In this document: positions 1 to 7,910 of the stretch, piece after piece
How the letters are laid out: every line of letters begins with the position of its first letter
Position numbering within the stretch: position 1 is the first letter of the stretch
Assembly: GCF_000768345.1 (NCBI RefSeq)
Contig: NZ_AVPS01000005.1
Location: 248,001-312,000 of the forward strand
Reading direction: 5' to 3'
Length of the DNA: 64,000 nucleotides
DNA from: Lysobacter concretionis Ko07 = DSM 16239
Lineage (GTDB): Bacteria; Pseudomonadota; Gammaproteobacteria; Xanthomonadales; Xanthomonadaceae
Made by a program: the position numbers and the translations under genes
The notes under the pieces: model-generated
The model's input: the letters and a program-made list of their open reading frames with translations, nothing else
Database searches by the model: none
What the model was told of the DNA's origin: nothing

Positions 1-630
1 AATGCCGCCATCAAGCTGCAGCAGGTTGTCCATGCCGTCGGCGCGCAGCCACAGCGCGGCCTTCTCGCAGCGGATGCCGCCGGTGCAGAAGCTGACCACG
101 GTCGCATCGCTCAACGCGTCACGGTGCGGTTCAAGGGCTTCGGGCAACTCGGTGAAATTGTCGATCGGCAGTGTCAGCGCGCCGGCAAACGTGCCGTAGC
201 CCACTTCCTCCCGGTTGCGGGTGTCCAGCAGCACCAGCCGTTTGCCGGCATCGTCGCTGCCCTGCGCGATCCAGCGGGCGAGGTCTTCAGGACTCACTAC
301 CGGCGCACGGCCGGCGACCAGTGGCGATGCCTGGTCGCGGCGGAAACTGATGATCTCGGGCTTGACCTTGACCTTCAGCCGCGCGAACGGCTGGGCCCGG
401 CTGCGGCTGAACTTGAGCGTGATGTCGGCGAAACGCGCGTCGGCGCGCAGCAGGCCGAGAACATCGTGCACGGCGTCCCCGTCACCGGCGAGAAACAGGT
501 TGATGCCCTCCCCCGCGACCAGCACGGTGCCGCGCAATCCGTTCGCCTCGGCGCGGCTGCGCAGCGCATCGGCCAGGGCCTGGGGATCGGCAACGACGGT
601 GAAATGGTAGGCAGCGACATTGAGGATCAT
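1..630 (-). CDS. trhO: tRNA uridine(34) hydroxylase TrhO (YceA/UPF0176), 3' end beyond window
   Basis: Partial gene: 210 codons are visible from the ATG at 630 and the frame is still open at base 1. The reverse translation has an N-terminal acylphosphatase-like segment (start MILNVAAYHFTVV, then GTVLVAGEGINLF) followed by a rhodanese domain with the active-site loop SFCTGGIRCEK; the catalytic Cys is about residue 182. This is the TrhO/YceA signature. The family makes 5-hydroxyuridine at position 34 of tRNAs in the cytosol, using O2 and a rhodanese cysteine. It is transcribed divergently from the hibernation factor at 729. The family is usually 250-350 residues, so roughly a third is missing. 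Confidence 0.93.
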   Translation of the reverse strand, partial: MILNVAAYHFTVVADPQALADALRSRAEANGLRGTVLVAGEGINLFLAGDGDAVHDVLGLLRADARFADITLKFSRSRAQPFARLKVKVKPEIISFRRDQASPLVAGRAPVVSPEDLARWIAQGSDDAGKRLVLLDTRNREEVGYGTFAGALTLPIDNFTELPEALEPHRDALSDATVVSFCTGGIRCEKAALWLRADGMDNLLQLDGGI

Positions 631-728
631 CCCGCGATTTTAACGGTCTTCTCACCCTGCAAAGGACGCCCGCGCTAGCCTGTCAATCAGGCGGCACCAG
701 ACCGGTGACCGATGAAAGGAGACGCCGA

Positions 729-1121
729 ATGAAGATCCAGCTCCATACCGACAGGAACATCCAGCACGACGAGTCGCTCACCGAACATGTGGACAGCGTC
801 GTCAGCAAGGCGCTGGAACGCTTTGGCGCGCAGGTGTCACGCGTCGAGGTGCATCTTCGCGATCTCAATGCGGGCAAGGCGGGCCTCGGCGACAAGCATT
901 GCGTGATGGAGGCCCGTCTGGAAGGTCGCCAGCCGGTAGTGGTCAGCCACGACGCCGACAAGGTGCGCGAGGCGGTCAACGGCGCGGCGCAGAAACTGCA
1001 ACGCCTGCTGGACAGCACGCTCGGCCGGCTGGCCGCACCGACCCGCCAGGGCAGGACCGGCACACCCGCCGCACCCGCCAAGGTGGAAACTTCGCCCGAC
1101 GAGGCCGCCGATCTGTCCTGA
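729..1121 (+). CDS. Ribosome hibernation promotion factor, HPF/RaiA (YfiA) family
   Basis: 130-residue cytosolic protein with the beta-alpha-beta-beta-beta-alpha fold of HPF/YfiA: MKIQLHTDRN start, then VEVHLRDLNAGKAG, CVMEARLEGRQPVVV and an AVNGAAQKLQRLLDSTLGRL helix. These proteins bind the decoding centre of the 30S subunit in stationary phase or stress and silence ribosomes. I chose the ATG at 729 because an AAAGGAG ribosome-binding site lies 7 bases upstream; an in-frame codon at 705 has none. The Pro/Ala/Thr-rich C-terminal tail of about 25 residues recalls the RaiA tail, so it could act as RaiA (70S inactivation) rather than as a short HPF (100S dimers). Confidence 0.9.
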   Translation: MKIQLHTDRNIQHDESLTEHVDSVVSKALERFGAQVSRVEVHLRDLNAGKAGLGDKHCVMEARLEGRQPVVVSHDADKVREAVNGAAQKLQRLLDSTLGRLAAPTRQGRTGTPAAPAKVETSPDEAADLS

Positions 1122-1176
1122 CGGCCCATTTCTCCAACACCGCCTTACACTGGCCCGCCCGATCCAGGTGCCATCG

Positions 1177-1917
1177 ATGTCCGAGCCGGACCCGTCCGCG
1201 TTGCCGTCCCAGACCGAGCGCCTGTCGCGCCGCGTATCCGAACTGGCCGCCTGCTCGCGGGCGCAGGCCGAGCAGTACATCGAAGGCGGCTGGGTCCGGG
1301 TGGATGGCGAGGTGGTCGAGTCGCCGCAATTCATGGTGACCAATCAGTGCGTGGAACTGGACCCCGATGCGCAACTGGAAGCCGCCGAACCGGCGACGAT
1401 GCTGCTGCACAAACCCGCGGGCATGGTCTGGGATGCCAGCGGGTCGCTGGTCACCGAAGACAACCGCGCCGAAGGCGATCACCGCCGCGGCATCCGCGTG
1501 TTGCAACGTCACTTCACCCGCCTGACGCCCCTGATGCCGCTGGATGCGCAGGCCAGCGGGCTGGTGGTGTTCAGCCAGGACCCGCGCGTCATCCGCCGGC
1601 TGAAAGAGGACGGGCCGAAGATCGAGCAGGAGTTCCTGGTCGAAATCAGCGGCCAGACCGGCCCCTACACCCTGAGCCGGCTGACCCGCGGCCTGAGCTA
1701 CCAGGGCCGCGTGCTGGATGCCTGCAAGGTCAGCTGGCAGAACGAAGTCCGCCTGCGTTTCGCGATCAAGGACGTCCGCGCGGGCCAGTTGCGCGACATG
1801 TGCGCGCAGGTCGGACTGGAAGTCGTGACGATCCGGCGCTTGCGGATCGGCCGGATCGGCCTGAACAAGATGCCGGTGGGACAGTGGCGCTACATGCCGG
1901 TCAGCGAACGCTTCTGA
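1177..1917 (+). CDS. rRNA pseudouridine synthase, RsuA/RluF-like with S4 domain
   Basis: 246 residues. An N-terminal S4 RNA-binding domain (RRVSELAACSRAQAEQYIEGG ... VRVDGEVV, residues about 15-65) precedes a pseudouridine synthase core starting at LLHKPAGMVWD. The catalytic Asp is in MPLDAQASGLVVF, a variant of the usual GRLDxxTxGL loop. The C-terminal VVTIRRLRIGRIGL is the RsuA/RluB/E/F-family motif. It isomerises one uridine in rRNA, or in tRNA as RluF also can. Start chosen at ATG 1177, with AGGTG six bases upstream; a GTG at 1168 is the alternative. Which uridine is modified cannot be told from sequence alone. Confidence 0.9.
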   Translation: MSEPDPSALPSQTERLSRRVSELAACSRAQAEQYIEGGWVRVDGEVVESPQFMVTNQCVELDPDAQLEAAEPATMLLHKPAGMVWDASGSLVTEDNRAEGDHRRGIRVLQRHFTRLTPLMPLDAQASGLVVFSQDPRVIRRLKEDGPKIEQEFLVEISGQTGPYTLSRLTRGLSYQGRVLDACKVSWQNEVRLRFAIKDVRAGQLRDMCAQVGLEVVTIRRLRIGRIGLNKMPVGQWRYMPVSERF

Positions 1918-1997
1918 GCGGCAGACGGACGGGGCCAGCTGCCTTGTCCGTGCGCGACATGCGCGACGTGCGATGAGTGACGTGCGATGAGTAATGC

Positions 1998-2024
1998 CCG
2001 GGCGCGGCGCCAGTCCGCGCCCGG
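1998..2024. terminator. GC-rich hairpin between convergent genes
   Basis: A 10-bp perfect stem (CCGGGCGCGG / CCGCGCCCGG) with a 7-base loop lies between the converging pseudouridine synthase and DUF1993 genes. Neither strand has a clear U-tract, so it is at best an imperfect bidirectional terminator. A short direct repeat (GACGTGCGATGAGT, twice) sits just upstream at about 1966-1993. Confidence 0.4.
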
Positions 2025-2034
2025 AGTGAATCCT

Positions 2035-2544
2035 TCAGTACGCGCCCATGTAGTCGCGCTTGCCGATCCCCAGCCCGCTGTGGCGCAGCAGCGCGTAGGC
2101 CGTGGTGACGTGGAAGAAGAACTGCGGCAGACCGTAGGTCAGCAGGTAGTCCTGGCCGCTGAAGCGGCGCTCCTTCGGCGTGCCCGGACGGGTCACGATC
2201 TCGCGCTCCTCGGCGCCTTCAAAACGCGAGGCATCGAAGCTGTCGACAAAGGCGATCGTGCGCTCGACGCGCACCTTCAGCTGCTCGATGGTCTGCTCGG
2301 TGTCGTCGTAGGCGGGCACCTCGGCATCGGCCAGGCGCGCGGTCACGCCCTTGGCGAAGTCGCAGGCGATCTGCACCTGCCGCACCAGCGGGAACATGTC
2401 GGGAAACAGGCGCAACTGCAGCAGCACCGCCGGGTCGATCTTGCGTTCTTCCGCATAGGTCTCGGCCTTCTCCAGGATCGAGACAAGGCTGCCGAGCATC
2501 TGCTTGAACACGGGAACGGACGCGGCATGCATGGAAATGGTCAT
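2035..2544 (-). CDS. DUF1993 family protein (DinB/YfiT-like helical bundle)
   Basis: 169 residues starting MTISMHAASVPVFKQMLGSL. The pattern of helices, the central VEAR-type segment (VRVERTIAFVDSFDASRFEGAEER) and the C-terminal GLPQFFFHVTTAYALLRHSGL are typical of DUF1993, a family with a DinB-like four-helix fold and unknown reaction. The ATG at 2544 has a GAGG about 9 bases upstream; the longer open frame to 2679 lacks coding character. It is divergent from the YczE-like membrane protein at 2729. Function unknown; a His in the C-terminal helix could be metal-linked as in DinB proteins. Confidence 0.85.
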   Translation of the reverse strand: MTISMHAASVPVFKQMLGSLVSILEKAETYAEERKIDPAVLLQLRLFPDMFPLVRQVQIACDFAKGVTARLADAEVPAYDDTEQTIEQLKVRVERTIAFVDSFDASRFEGAEEREIVTRPGTPKERRFSGQDYLLTYGLPQFFFHVTTAYALLRHSGLGIGKRDYMGAY

Positions 2545-2728
2545 GGGGAAACCTCGTGAGGGGAAGCGCCTGATGTTAGCCGGTTCGCCGCGGCGCGGCC
2601 CTGCCTGCCTTCCGCCTCCGGCCACGTCTTCCCCGCCCCCGCAGGGATCACGGCGATTGTTCAGACCTTCCCTGGACAAGCCCTTAGAATTGCCAGCCCC
2701 ACGTCACTCCTTCGCGATCCGGCCCTCC

Positions 2729-3367
2729 ATGCCTTCCCGCCTGCTCAAGCTGTTTCTCGGACTGATCGCCTACGGCGTGTCGATGGTGATGATGCTGCAG
2801 TCGGACCTGGGCCTGATGCCGTGGGACGTGCTGCACCAGGGCATCGCCCTGCAAGGCGGCTGGCCGATGGGCCGGGTCACGGTGGCGGTGAGTTTCGTCG
2901 TCCTGCTGGCGTGGCTGCCCATCCGGCAGAAGCCGGGGTTCGGCACCGTCTGCAATGCGATCGTGATCGGACTGGTGTTCGACGCCGTCAACGGTCTGAT
3001 CGGCGACCGGCTGGCCGACCTGTCACTGGTCTCACGCACCGCGTTGCTGATCGGCGGGATCGCGCTCAACGGCGCCGCGACGGCCGCCTACCTGGGCGCC
3101 CACTTCGGGCCGGGACCGCGCGACGGCCTGATGACCGGCTTGGTGCGCCGTACCGGGCGATCGGTGCGGCTGGTACGAACCCTGATCGAAGGCGGCGTGC
3201 TGGTGTCCGGGTTCCTGCTGGGCGGCACGCTGGGGGTCGGCACGGTGGGCTACATGCTGCTGATCGGTCCGCTGATCCAGGTCATGTTGCCGTGGTTCGA
3301 CAGTCGATCCGGCGCCCCTGCAAGGCAGAAAGCCCTGCAGCCCGAACCGGAAGAATCCTGCTCCTGA
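2729..3367 (+). CDS. YczE/YyaS/YitT-type integral membrane protein
   Basis: 212 residues with about five hydrophobic helices. Family marks are QSDLGLMPWDVLHQG in the first loop and FGPGPRDGLMTGL ahead of a helix rich in Gly/Val (VLVSGFLLGGTLGVGTVGY). The family is found in the cytoplasmic membrane and has no agreed substrate; sulfur- or peptide-related transport has been suggested for some members. The start at 2729 (MPSRLLKLFLGLI) puts the first helix at the N-terminus; the open frame upstream to 2504 overlaps the divergent DUF1993 gene and is rejected. Confidence 0.85.
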   Translation: MPSRLLKLFLGLIAYGVSMVMMLQSDLGLMPWDVLHQGIALQGGWPMGRVTVAVSFVVLLAWLPIRQKPGFGTVCNAIVIGLVFDAVNGLIGDRLADLSLVSRTALLIGGIALNGAATAAYLGAHFGPGPRDGLMTGLVRRTGRSVRLVRTLIEGGVLVSGFLLGGTLGVGTVGYMLLIGPLIQVMLPWFDSRSGAPARQKALQPEPEESCS

Positions 3368-3449
3368 ACGGCCTTTGACCGGGCGCTGATCAAGCCCTGC
3401 CTGTGCAAGGCCCTGATCCAGCCTGCCAGCCGCGCTCTGCGCCCGCGAG

Positions 3450-3815
3450 CTACCCGCGCAGCAGGATCGCCGGCAATGCGACCAGGCCCAGCAGCACGAT
3501 GATGGCGGCGACCGCCAGCAGCACCCGGGCCGGCTCCTCGCGCAGCACGTCCTTGAACGTCCGGCCGGTGCCGTCGCGCTGGCCCGCCTCGTATTCGGCC
3601 CGCGCATTCGCCTGACGCCTGGCCTGGTAGACCGCCATCAGCCGCTTCGCCTCCGGCAGGTCGCGGTCGTGGGTCAGCCAGATGCCGCCGTAGGAAATAC
3701 CCCAGCGGCTGGGCTTGGTCTCGTAGAACTCGATCCGGTTCTCGTCAAGCATCGCGCGCACGTCCTCGATCTCGTCGTCGAGCACCATGCGCAGGTTGAG
3801 CAGCAGTTTTGACAT
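3450..3815 (-). CDS. DUF6164-type small membrane protein
   Basis: 121 residues. The N-terminal soluble part has the pattern MSKLLLNLRMV-DDE-EDVRAMLDENRIEFYET-PSRWGISYGGIWL seen in a small family common in gammaproteobacteria (annotated DUF6164). A basic linker (EAKRLMAVYQARRQANARAEYE) leads to one C-terminal transmembrane helix (VLLAVAAIIVLLGLVALPAILL). It is probably anchored in the inner membrane with its N-terminal domain in the cytosol. The fold resembles small DUF2007-like signalling domains, but no reaction is known. Confidence 0.8.
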   Translation of the reverse strand: MSKLLLNLRMVLDDEIEDVRAMLDENRIEFYETKPSRWGISYGGIWLTHDRDLPEAKRLMAVYQARRQANARAEYEAGQRDGTGRTFKDVLREEPARVLLAVAAIIVLLGLVALPAILLRG

Positions 3816-3917
3816 CCGCCGATCATACCGGTGACCGGTGACCGGCGCCGGCAGCCGGATGTTGGTGGCGGTGAAGTTGGCGGCGGCGGAGTCGATGACC
3901 GCGATGCCGCTACGGGA

Positions 3918-4547
3918 TCAGCCGGGGCGGCCGTCGCCCAGCACATCGAACGGGTCGGCCGTTGTTTTCTCAGGGGTCTTCGGCGTTTGCCGGTTGTGCG
4001 GCGCCCGGAAAGGACGCGAGCGGCATTTTTCGATCACGGTCTTGCCAAAATCCTCCAGCACTTCCTCCGGAATCGCCTCCACGCCGAAAACCGCGACCAT
4101 CCGCGCCAGCAAAACCTCGGCCTGCTCGCGGTTCATCTCCACCTGCCCGGCATCGCCTTCCTGCAAGTGTTGCAGCGACTGCCCGGCGACCTGCAGGCCG
4201 CTGTGGACGAGCAACTCGCCGGCCTCGGCATCGCCGGGCTCAAGCTGCAGAACCCGCTGCGCGGCGGCAAACGCCTGCGCCCACTGGCCATGCTCGGCCT
4301 GCAACCGGGCGATCTGGCGCCATGGCTGCGTGCGCGTGGGCTCCTCGGCGCCGGCCTGGCGATAAGCGGCCAATGCCGATTCCGTCTCGCCCGCCTGACT
4401 GGCCGCCTCGGCGATCGCGAGGCTTTTCTCGTAATCCGGCACGGACGACGCCAACGTCGCGCAGCCGCCCAGCGCGGCGGTCAGCACCAGGCAGGAAAGC
4501 ACGCCCCACAGACGGTCACGCAGATTGCAGGACCTCATCATTCCCAT
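3918..4547 (-). CDS. TPR-containing lipoprotein
   Basis: 209 residues. The N-terminus has a basic start, hydrophobic stretch and lipobox LGGC (about residue 28), indicating export and lipidation. Residues about 40-110 form two to three tetratricopeptide-like helices (IAEAASQAGETESALAAYRQAG and AFAAAQRVLQLEPGDAEAG). The tail is polar and low in structure. Such proteins usually scaffold envelope complexes. It is followed on the same strand by DUF6164 after about 100 bases; no partner is evident. Confidence 0.78.
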   Translation of the reverse strand: MGMMRSCNLRDRLWGVLSCLVLTAALGGCATLASSVPDYEKSLAIAEAASQAGETESALAAYRQAGAEEPTRTQPWRQIARLQAEHGQWAQAFAAAQRVLQLEPGDAEAGELLVHSGLQVAGQSLQHLQEGDAGQVEMNREQAEVLLARMVAVFGVEAIPEEVLEDFGKTVIEKCRSRPFRAPHNRQTPKTPEKTTADPFDVLGDGRPG

Positions 4548-4610
4548 GTTCCCGGCCTCCGGCTTTCCCCGTGCGCAACATAGCAGTTCCGCCGCGCACC
4601 GGGCGCCGGA

Positions 4611-5297
4611 TCAGCCATCCCGGTGTGGCGCCACCGGCAGATGCCAGTCGTAGCGGATCGCCATGTAGCGCAACCCGAAGCACAGCGTCGCGGAGGCGAG
4701 CATCACCGGCACCGGTGGCAGGTCGAGCGCTTTGCCGACCACCACCACGATCGCACCGAGCATCGCCGCGATCGCATACAGGTCCGACTGGAACACCACC
4801 GGCGTGCGTGCCACCAGTACGTCGCGGACGATGCCGCCGCCGATGCCGCTGAGCATCCCCAGCAGGATCGCAGCCACCGGCCCCAAGCCGTGCTCCAGCG
4901 CCTTGAGCGTGCCGATGACCGCGAACAGCGCCAGTCCCACGGCATCGAACACCCGTACCGGGTTGCGCAGGCGCTTGATGTCGGCGTAGCGATAGAAGGT
5001 AACGACACCCGCCACGCAGCTCACCGCCAGGTAATGCCAGTTCGCCAGTGCGACCGGCGGCGTCGCGCCGATCAGCACATCGCGGGTGATGCCGCCCGCG
5101 GCCGCCGCCGCGAACGACAGCACCAGCACGCCAAACAGATCCAGCCGATTGCGGACCCCAACGGTCGCGCCGCTGATCGCGAACGCAAACGTACCGACAA
5201 GGTCGACGACGGTAATGACGGTATTCAGGCCCAAGGACGAAACACCCTGCGGAAAAGGCCGGACAGCATGCCACGTCAGCTGCCGGGCCCGCAGCAC
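4611..5297 (-). CDS. UPF0126 / TRIC-type trimeric intracellular cation channel family protein (YicG-like)
   Basis: Seven hydrophobic helices with the two inverted Gly-rich repeats that define the UPF0126 (TRIC) family: AAAAGGITRDVLIG-TPP and GMLSGIGGGIVRDVLVARTPVVF. Bacterial and archaeal TRIC homologues form trimeric K+-permeable channels in the membrane; the physiological role is open. The longest frame (228 residues) starts at a GTG (5297), but the family normally begins just before VVDLVGTFAFAISG, so an internal TTG start near 5235 is equally possible. It is divergent from the SlyD-like gene. Confidence 0.85.
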   Translation of the reverse strand: MLRARQLTWHAVRPFPQGVSSLGLNTVITVVDLVGTFAFAISGATVGVRNRLDLFGVLVLSFAAAAAGGITRDVLIGATPPVALANWHYLAVSCVAGVVTFYRYADIKRLRNPVRVFDAVGLALFAVIGTLKALEHGLGPVAAILLGMLSGIGGGIVRDVLVARTPVVFQSDLYAIAAMLGAIVVVVGKALDLPPVPVMLASATLCFGLRYMAIRYDWHLPVAPHRDG

Positions 5298-5430
5298 AGC
5301 GCGCTTGCCGCATGCCGAGGTTGCGGCCGGCCAACGCTTTCCCTAGCCTGCCCACGCCTTGTTGCTTTGCCCGGCGGTCGTCCTTGCGCTCCCGTCGTCC
5401 CTCCCCTGTTTCACTTCCACGAGGTTTCCG

Positions 5431-5913
5431 ATGGAAATCACCGACCGCCGTGTTGCCACGGTGCATTACACCCTCACTGACGACGCCGGCCAGGTCATCT
5501 ACAAGTCGCCCGCCGACGCGCCGCTGATCTATCTGCACGGCGGCGGAAAGCTCATGCCGGGATTGGAAAAGGCCCTCGCCGGGAAAAAAACCGGCGCCCG
5601 GTTCCTCACCGATGTCGCCCCCGAGGACGCCTACGGCCCGCGCCACGAACGGCTGGTGCAGGTGGTGCCGCGTTCGGCATTCGAGGGCGTGGATTCATTG
5701 CAGCCGGGCATGCAGTTCCTGACCGAGATCGCGGAAGGGCCGGTGCTGGCCACGGTGCTGAAGGTCAATGGAGACCGCATCACCGTTGACGGCAATCACG
5801 CGCTGGCCGGAAAGAACCTGCATTTCGACCTGGAAGTCGTCGACGTGCGCGAGGCGACAGCCGAGGAAATCGAACGCGGTGACGTGAGCGACCAGCCCAC
5901 CAGCGCGTCATAG
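5431..5913 (+). CDS. FKBP-type peptidyl-prolyl cis-trans isomerase, SlyD/FkpB-like
   Basis: 160 residues: FKBP half-domain (VHYTLTDDAGQVIYKS ... YLHGGGKLMPGLEKALAGKKTG), the inserted chaperone flap starting at APEDAYGPR, then the closing ITVDGNHALAGKNLHFDLEV strand. It catalyses prolyl isomerisation and acts as a chaperone in the cytosol. The His/Cys-rich metal-binding tail of E. coli SlyD is missing; the protein ends with a short acidic tail. The start at 5431 has GAGG 7 bases upstream; the 24-residue extension in the open frame has no RBS and no homologue-like sequence. Confidence 0.92.
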   Translation: MEITDRRVATVHYTLTDDAGQVIYKSPADAPLIYLHGGGKLMPGLEKALAGKKTGARFLTDVAPEDAYGPRHERLVQVVPRSAFEGVDSLQPGMQFLTEIAEGPVLATVLKVNGDRITVDGNHALAGKNLHFDLEVVDVREATAEEIERGDVSDQPTSAS

Positions 5914-5947
5914 GCACGCACCCCGTAAGCCGTAAGCCAGGTGCGGC

Positions 5948-6193
5948 TCAGCCCGGTTCGCGACCGGGATTGCGCGCACGCCATGCGGCCAGCAATGCCT
6001 CGTAATGTTCCATTTCCTCGGCATAGAGGTCGTGCACGCAGGGGTCGCAACCGCTGTCGCAGCAATCCATCGGCAACGGCCGCTCGGGCCGCAACGGGGG
6101 CGGGTCTTCGGTCGCGACCGATGGAATCGGGATCAGGGGGGAACTGGCAGGCACGGGACTGGGCACGAAAGGCGGTTCAACAAACGCATGCAA
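5948..6193 (-). CDS. Oxidoreductase-like domain protein (small Cys-rich, Pro-rich N-terminus)
   Basis: Up to 81 residues. A Pro-rich N-terminal stretch (PPPLRPERPLP) precedes a compact Cys motif MDCCDSGCDPCVHDLY followed by an acidic helix EEMEHYEALLAAWRARNPG. This is the oxidoreductase-like N-terminal domain pattern (PF09791 type), seen alone in small proteobacterial proteins. The four to five cysteines may bind metal. The longest frame would use a TTG (6193) without a convincing ribosome-binding site; a GTG at 6154 is another option, so the start is uncertain. Confidence 0.7.
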   Translation of the reverse strand: MHAFVEPPFVPSPVPASSPLIPIPSVATEDPPPLRPERPLPMDCCDSGCDPCVHDLYAEEMEHYEALLAAWRARNPGREPG

Positions 6194-6254
6194 GTGTCGC
6201 AGATCGTCCGGGCACGGGCCAGGATCGCCGCGACATGCCGATTGCCGGCCGGGG

Positions 6255-7814
6255 TCAGAGCAACCATTCGATCGGCAGGACCGCCATCACCGCCACCATC
6301 GCGCGCAGCCAGAAGCCCGTGCCGGGTTCCTCGTCATGCACGACCTGCCTGCCATCCACCTGCTCGACCCATTGCAGTTTTCCGTCGTGCCCCAGACGCA
6401 CCCGGTAGGCGTTGGCCGGCACCTCGTCGACAAACGCCCCCGCAATGCCCTGCGCCATCAACGGGCTGTCGATCACGAACCCCATTTCGGTATTCAGGTG
6501 CGCCGAGCGCGGATCGAAATTGAACGAGCCGACAAAGGCCCGTGAGCCGTCCGCGGCGAACGTCTTTGCATGCAGGCTGGACGCCGAGCTGCCGGTAAGC
6601 TTGCGGTGCCGCATGGCGATGCCGGTGGCTTCACGCTTCATCTCGAACAACGAGATGCCCGCTTCCAGCAGCGGCTTGCGGCGCTTGGCGTAACCGGCAT
6701 GCACGGCGGCGACGTCGGTCGCCTCCAGCGAATTGGTCAGCACCGATACCGCCACGCCCTGTCGCGCCAGTCCGACCAGGTAGTCCACCCCCGCCTGGGT
6801 GGGAACGAAATACGGCGAGACCACCTGCAGCTCCCGCTGCGGCGCGCCGATGGCCTGCAGGAGGCGTTGCGCCAGCAGGCTTTCCGGTGCCGCCTGCCCC
6901 AGACCCTTGGCCGGATCGTCGCTGAGCATGCGGGTGGGCGCCCACTCGAACGGCAATTGCCCCATCTTCAACGCCTGCACATGGAGCGACGCCTGCAGCG
7001 CCTCCACATAGGCGCTCGCGGCCGGATCGCGCTCGACCAGCGAGGCGGCCGCGGCCAGATCCGAAATGGCGCCGGCGGCCGCGGCGGGCAGCAGCCGGTC
7101 GACCGGGTACGACGATCCGCTGGCCCAGTAGCGGTCGAAGTCGCGCGAGACATCGTCCACCACCGGCCCGATCGCCACCACGTCCAGGTCGACGAACAGC
7201 ACGCCGTCGCCGGCATCGAAGTACTCGTCGCCCACGTTGCGCCCGCCGACGATGGTGACCTGGTTGTCGACCGTGAACGACTTGTTGTGCATGCGCCGGT
7301 TGAGGCGCGCAAAGTCGGTCAGGTAGCCCAGCACGCGCCAGCGGCGCTGCTTGAACGGGTTGAACAGCCGCACCTGGATCAGCGGATGGGAGTCCAGCGT
7401 GGCCAGCACCGTGTCCAGGCCGGCGGTGTTGTTGTCGTCGAGCAGCAGGCGCACCCGCACGCCGCGGTCGGCGGCGCGGTGCAGGGCCTCGAACAGCAGC
7501 GTTCCGGACATGTCGTTGCGCCAGATGTAGTACTGCACATCCAGCGTGCGCTCGGCGGCATCGGCCATCGACGAGCGGGTGGCGAACGCGTCGCGCCCGT
7601 CCCGCAGCGCAACGATGCCCGAACGTCCCGGATGCTCCCGGACCAGCGGCTGGATCGCGCGTCCCAGGCTGGTGTCGGCGGTATCGGCCCACATGCTGGT
7701 CTGCACGCGCCCGTCCAGCGACGGCAGCGTCGACCCCACCGCCAGCAAAATGCCCGAGACAACAAACGCCATCAGGACGGCGGGCCACAGGTAGGCGTGT
7801 CGGGCGATTCTCAT
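6255..7814 (-). CDS. Phospholipase D family protein, cardiolipin synthase-like
   Basis: 519 residues with one N-terminal membrane segment (LWPAVLMAFVVSGILLAVG) and two PLD catalytic motifs: HNKSFTVDN starting at His176 with the GG-N downstream, and HAKTFAADGS starting at His415. Two HxKxxxxD motifs form one bilobal active site using a phosphohistidine intermediate. The overall pattern matches the periplasm-facing PLD-like/ClsC-type phosphatidyltransferases. Likely substrates are phospholipids; hydrolysis versus cardiolipin synthesis cannot be separated here. The gene stands alone, with the DUF885 gene upstream on the same strand. Confidence 0.9.
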   Translation of the reverse strand: MRIARHAYLWPAVLMAFVVSGILLAVGSTLPSLDGRVQTSMWADTADTSLGRAIQPLVREHPGRSGIVALRDGRDAFATRSSMADAAERTLDVQYYIWRNDMSGTLLFEALHRAADRGVRVRLLLDDNNTAGLDTVLATLDSHPLIQVRLFNPFKQRRWRVLGYLTDFARLNRRMHNKSFTVDNQVTIVGGRNVGDEYFDAGDGVLFVDLDVVAIGPVVDDVSRDFDRYWASGSSYPVDRLLPAAAAGAISDLAAAASLVERDPAASAYVEALQASLHVQALKMGQLPFEWAPTRMLSDDPAKGLGQAAPESLLAQRLLQAIGAPQRELQVVSPYFVPTQAGVDYLVGLARQGVAVSVLTNSLEATDVAAVHAGYAKRRKPLLEAGISLFEMKREATGIAMRHRKLTGSSASSLHAKTFAADGSRAFVGSFNFDPRSAHLNTEMGFVIDSPLMAQGIAGAFVDEVPANAYRVRLGHDGKLQWVEQVDGRQVVHDEEPGTGFWLRAMVAVMAVLPIEWLL

Positions 7815-7910
7815 GGCCAGTGAGTGTATGAGAATCCCGACGGTGGCGGCGGCGGGGCGCGCGGCGGCAGTGGCGCCACGCCCCGCCGCCGCATGCGCAG
7901 CCGGGCTGGT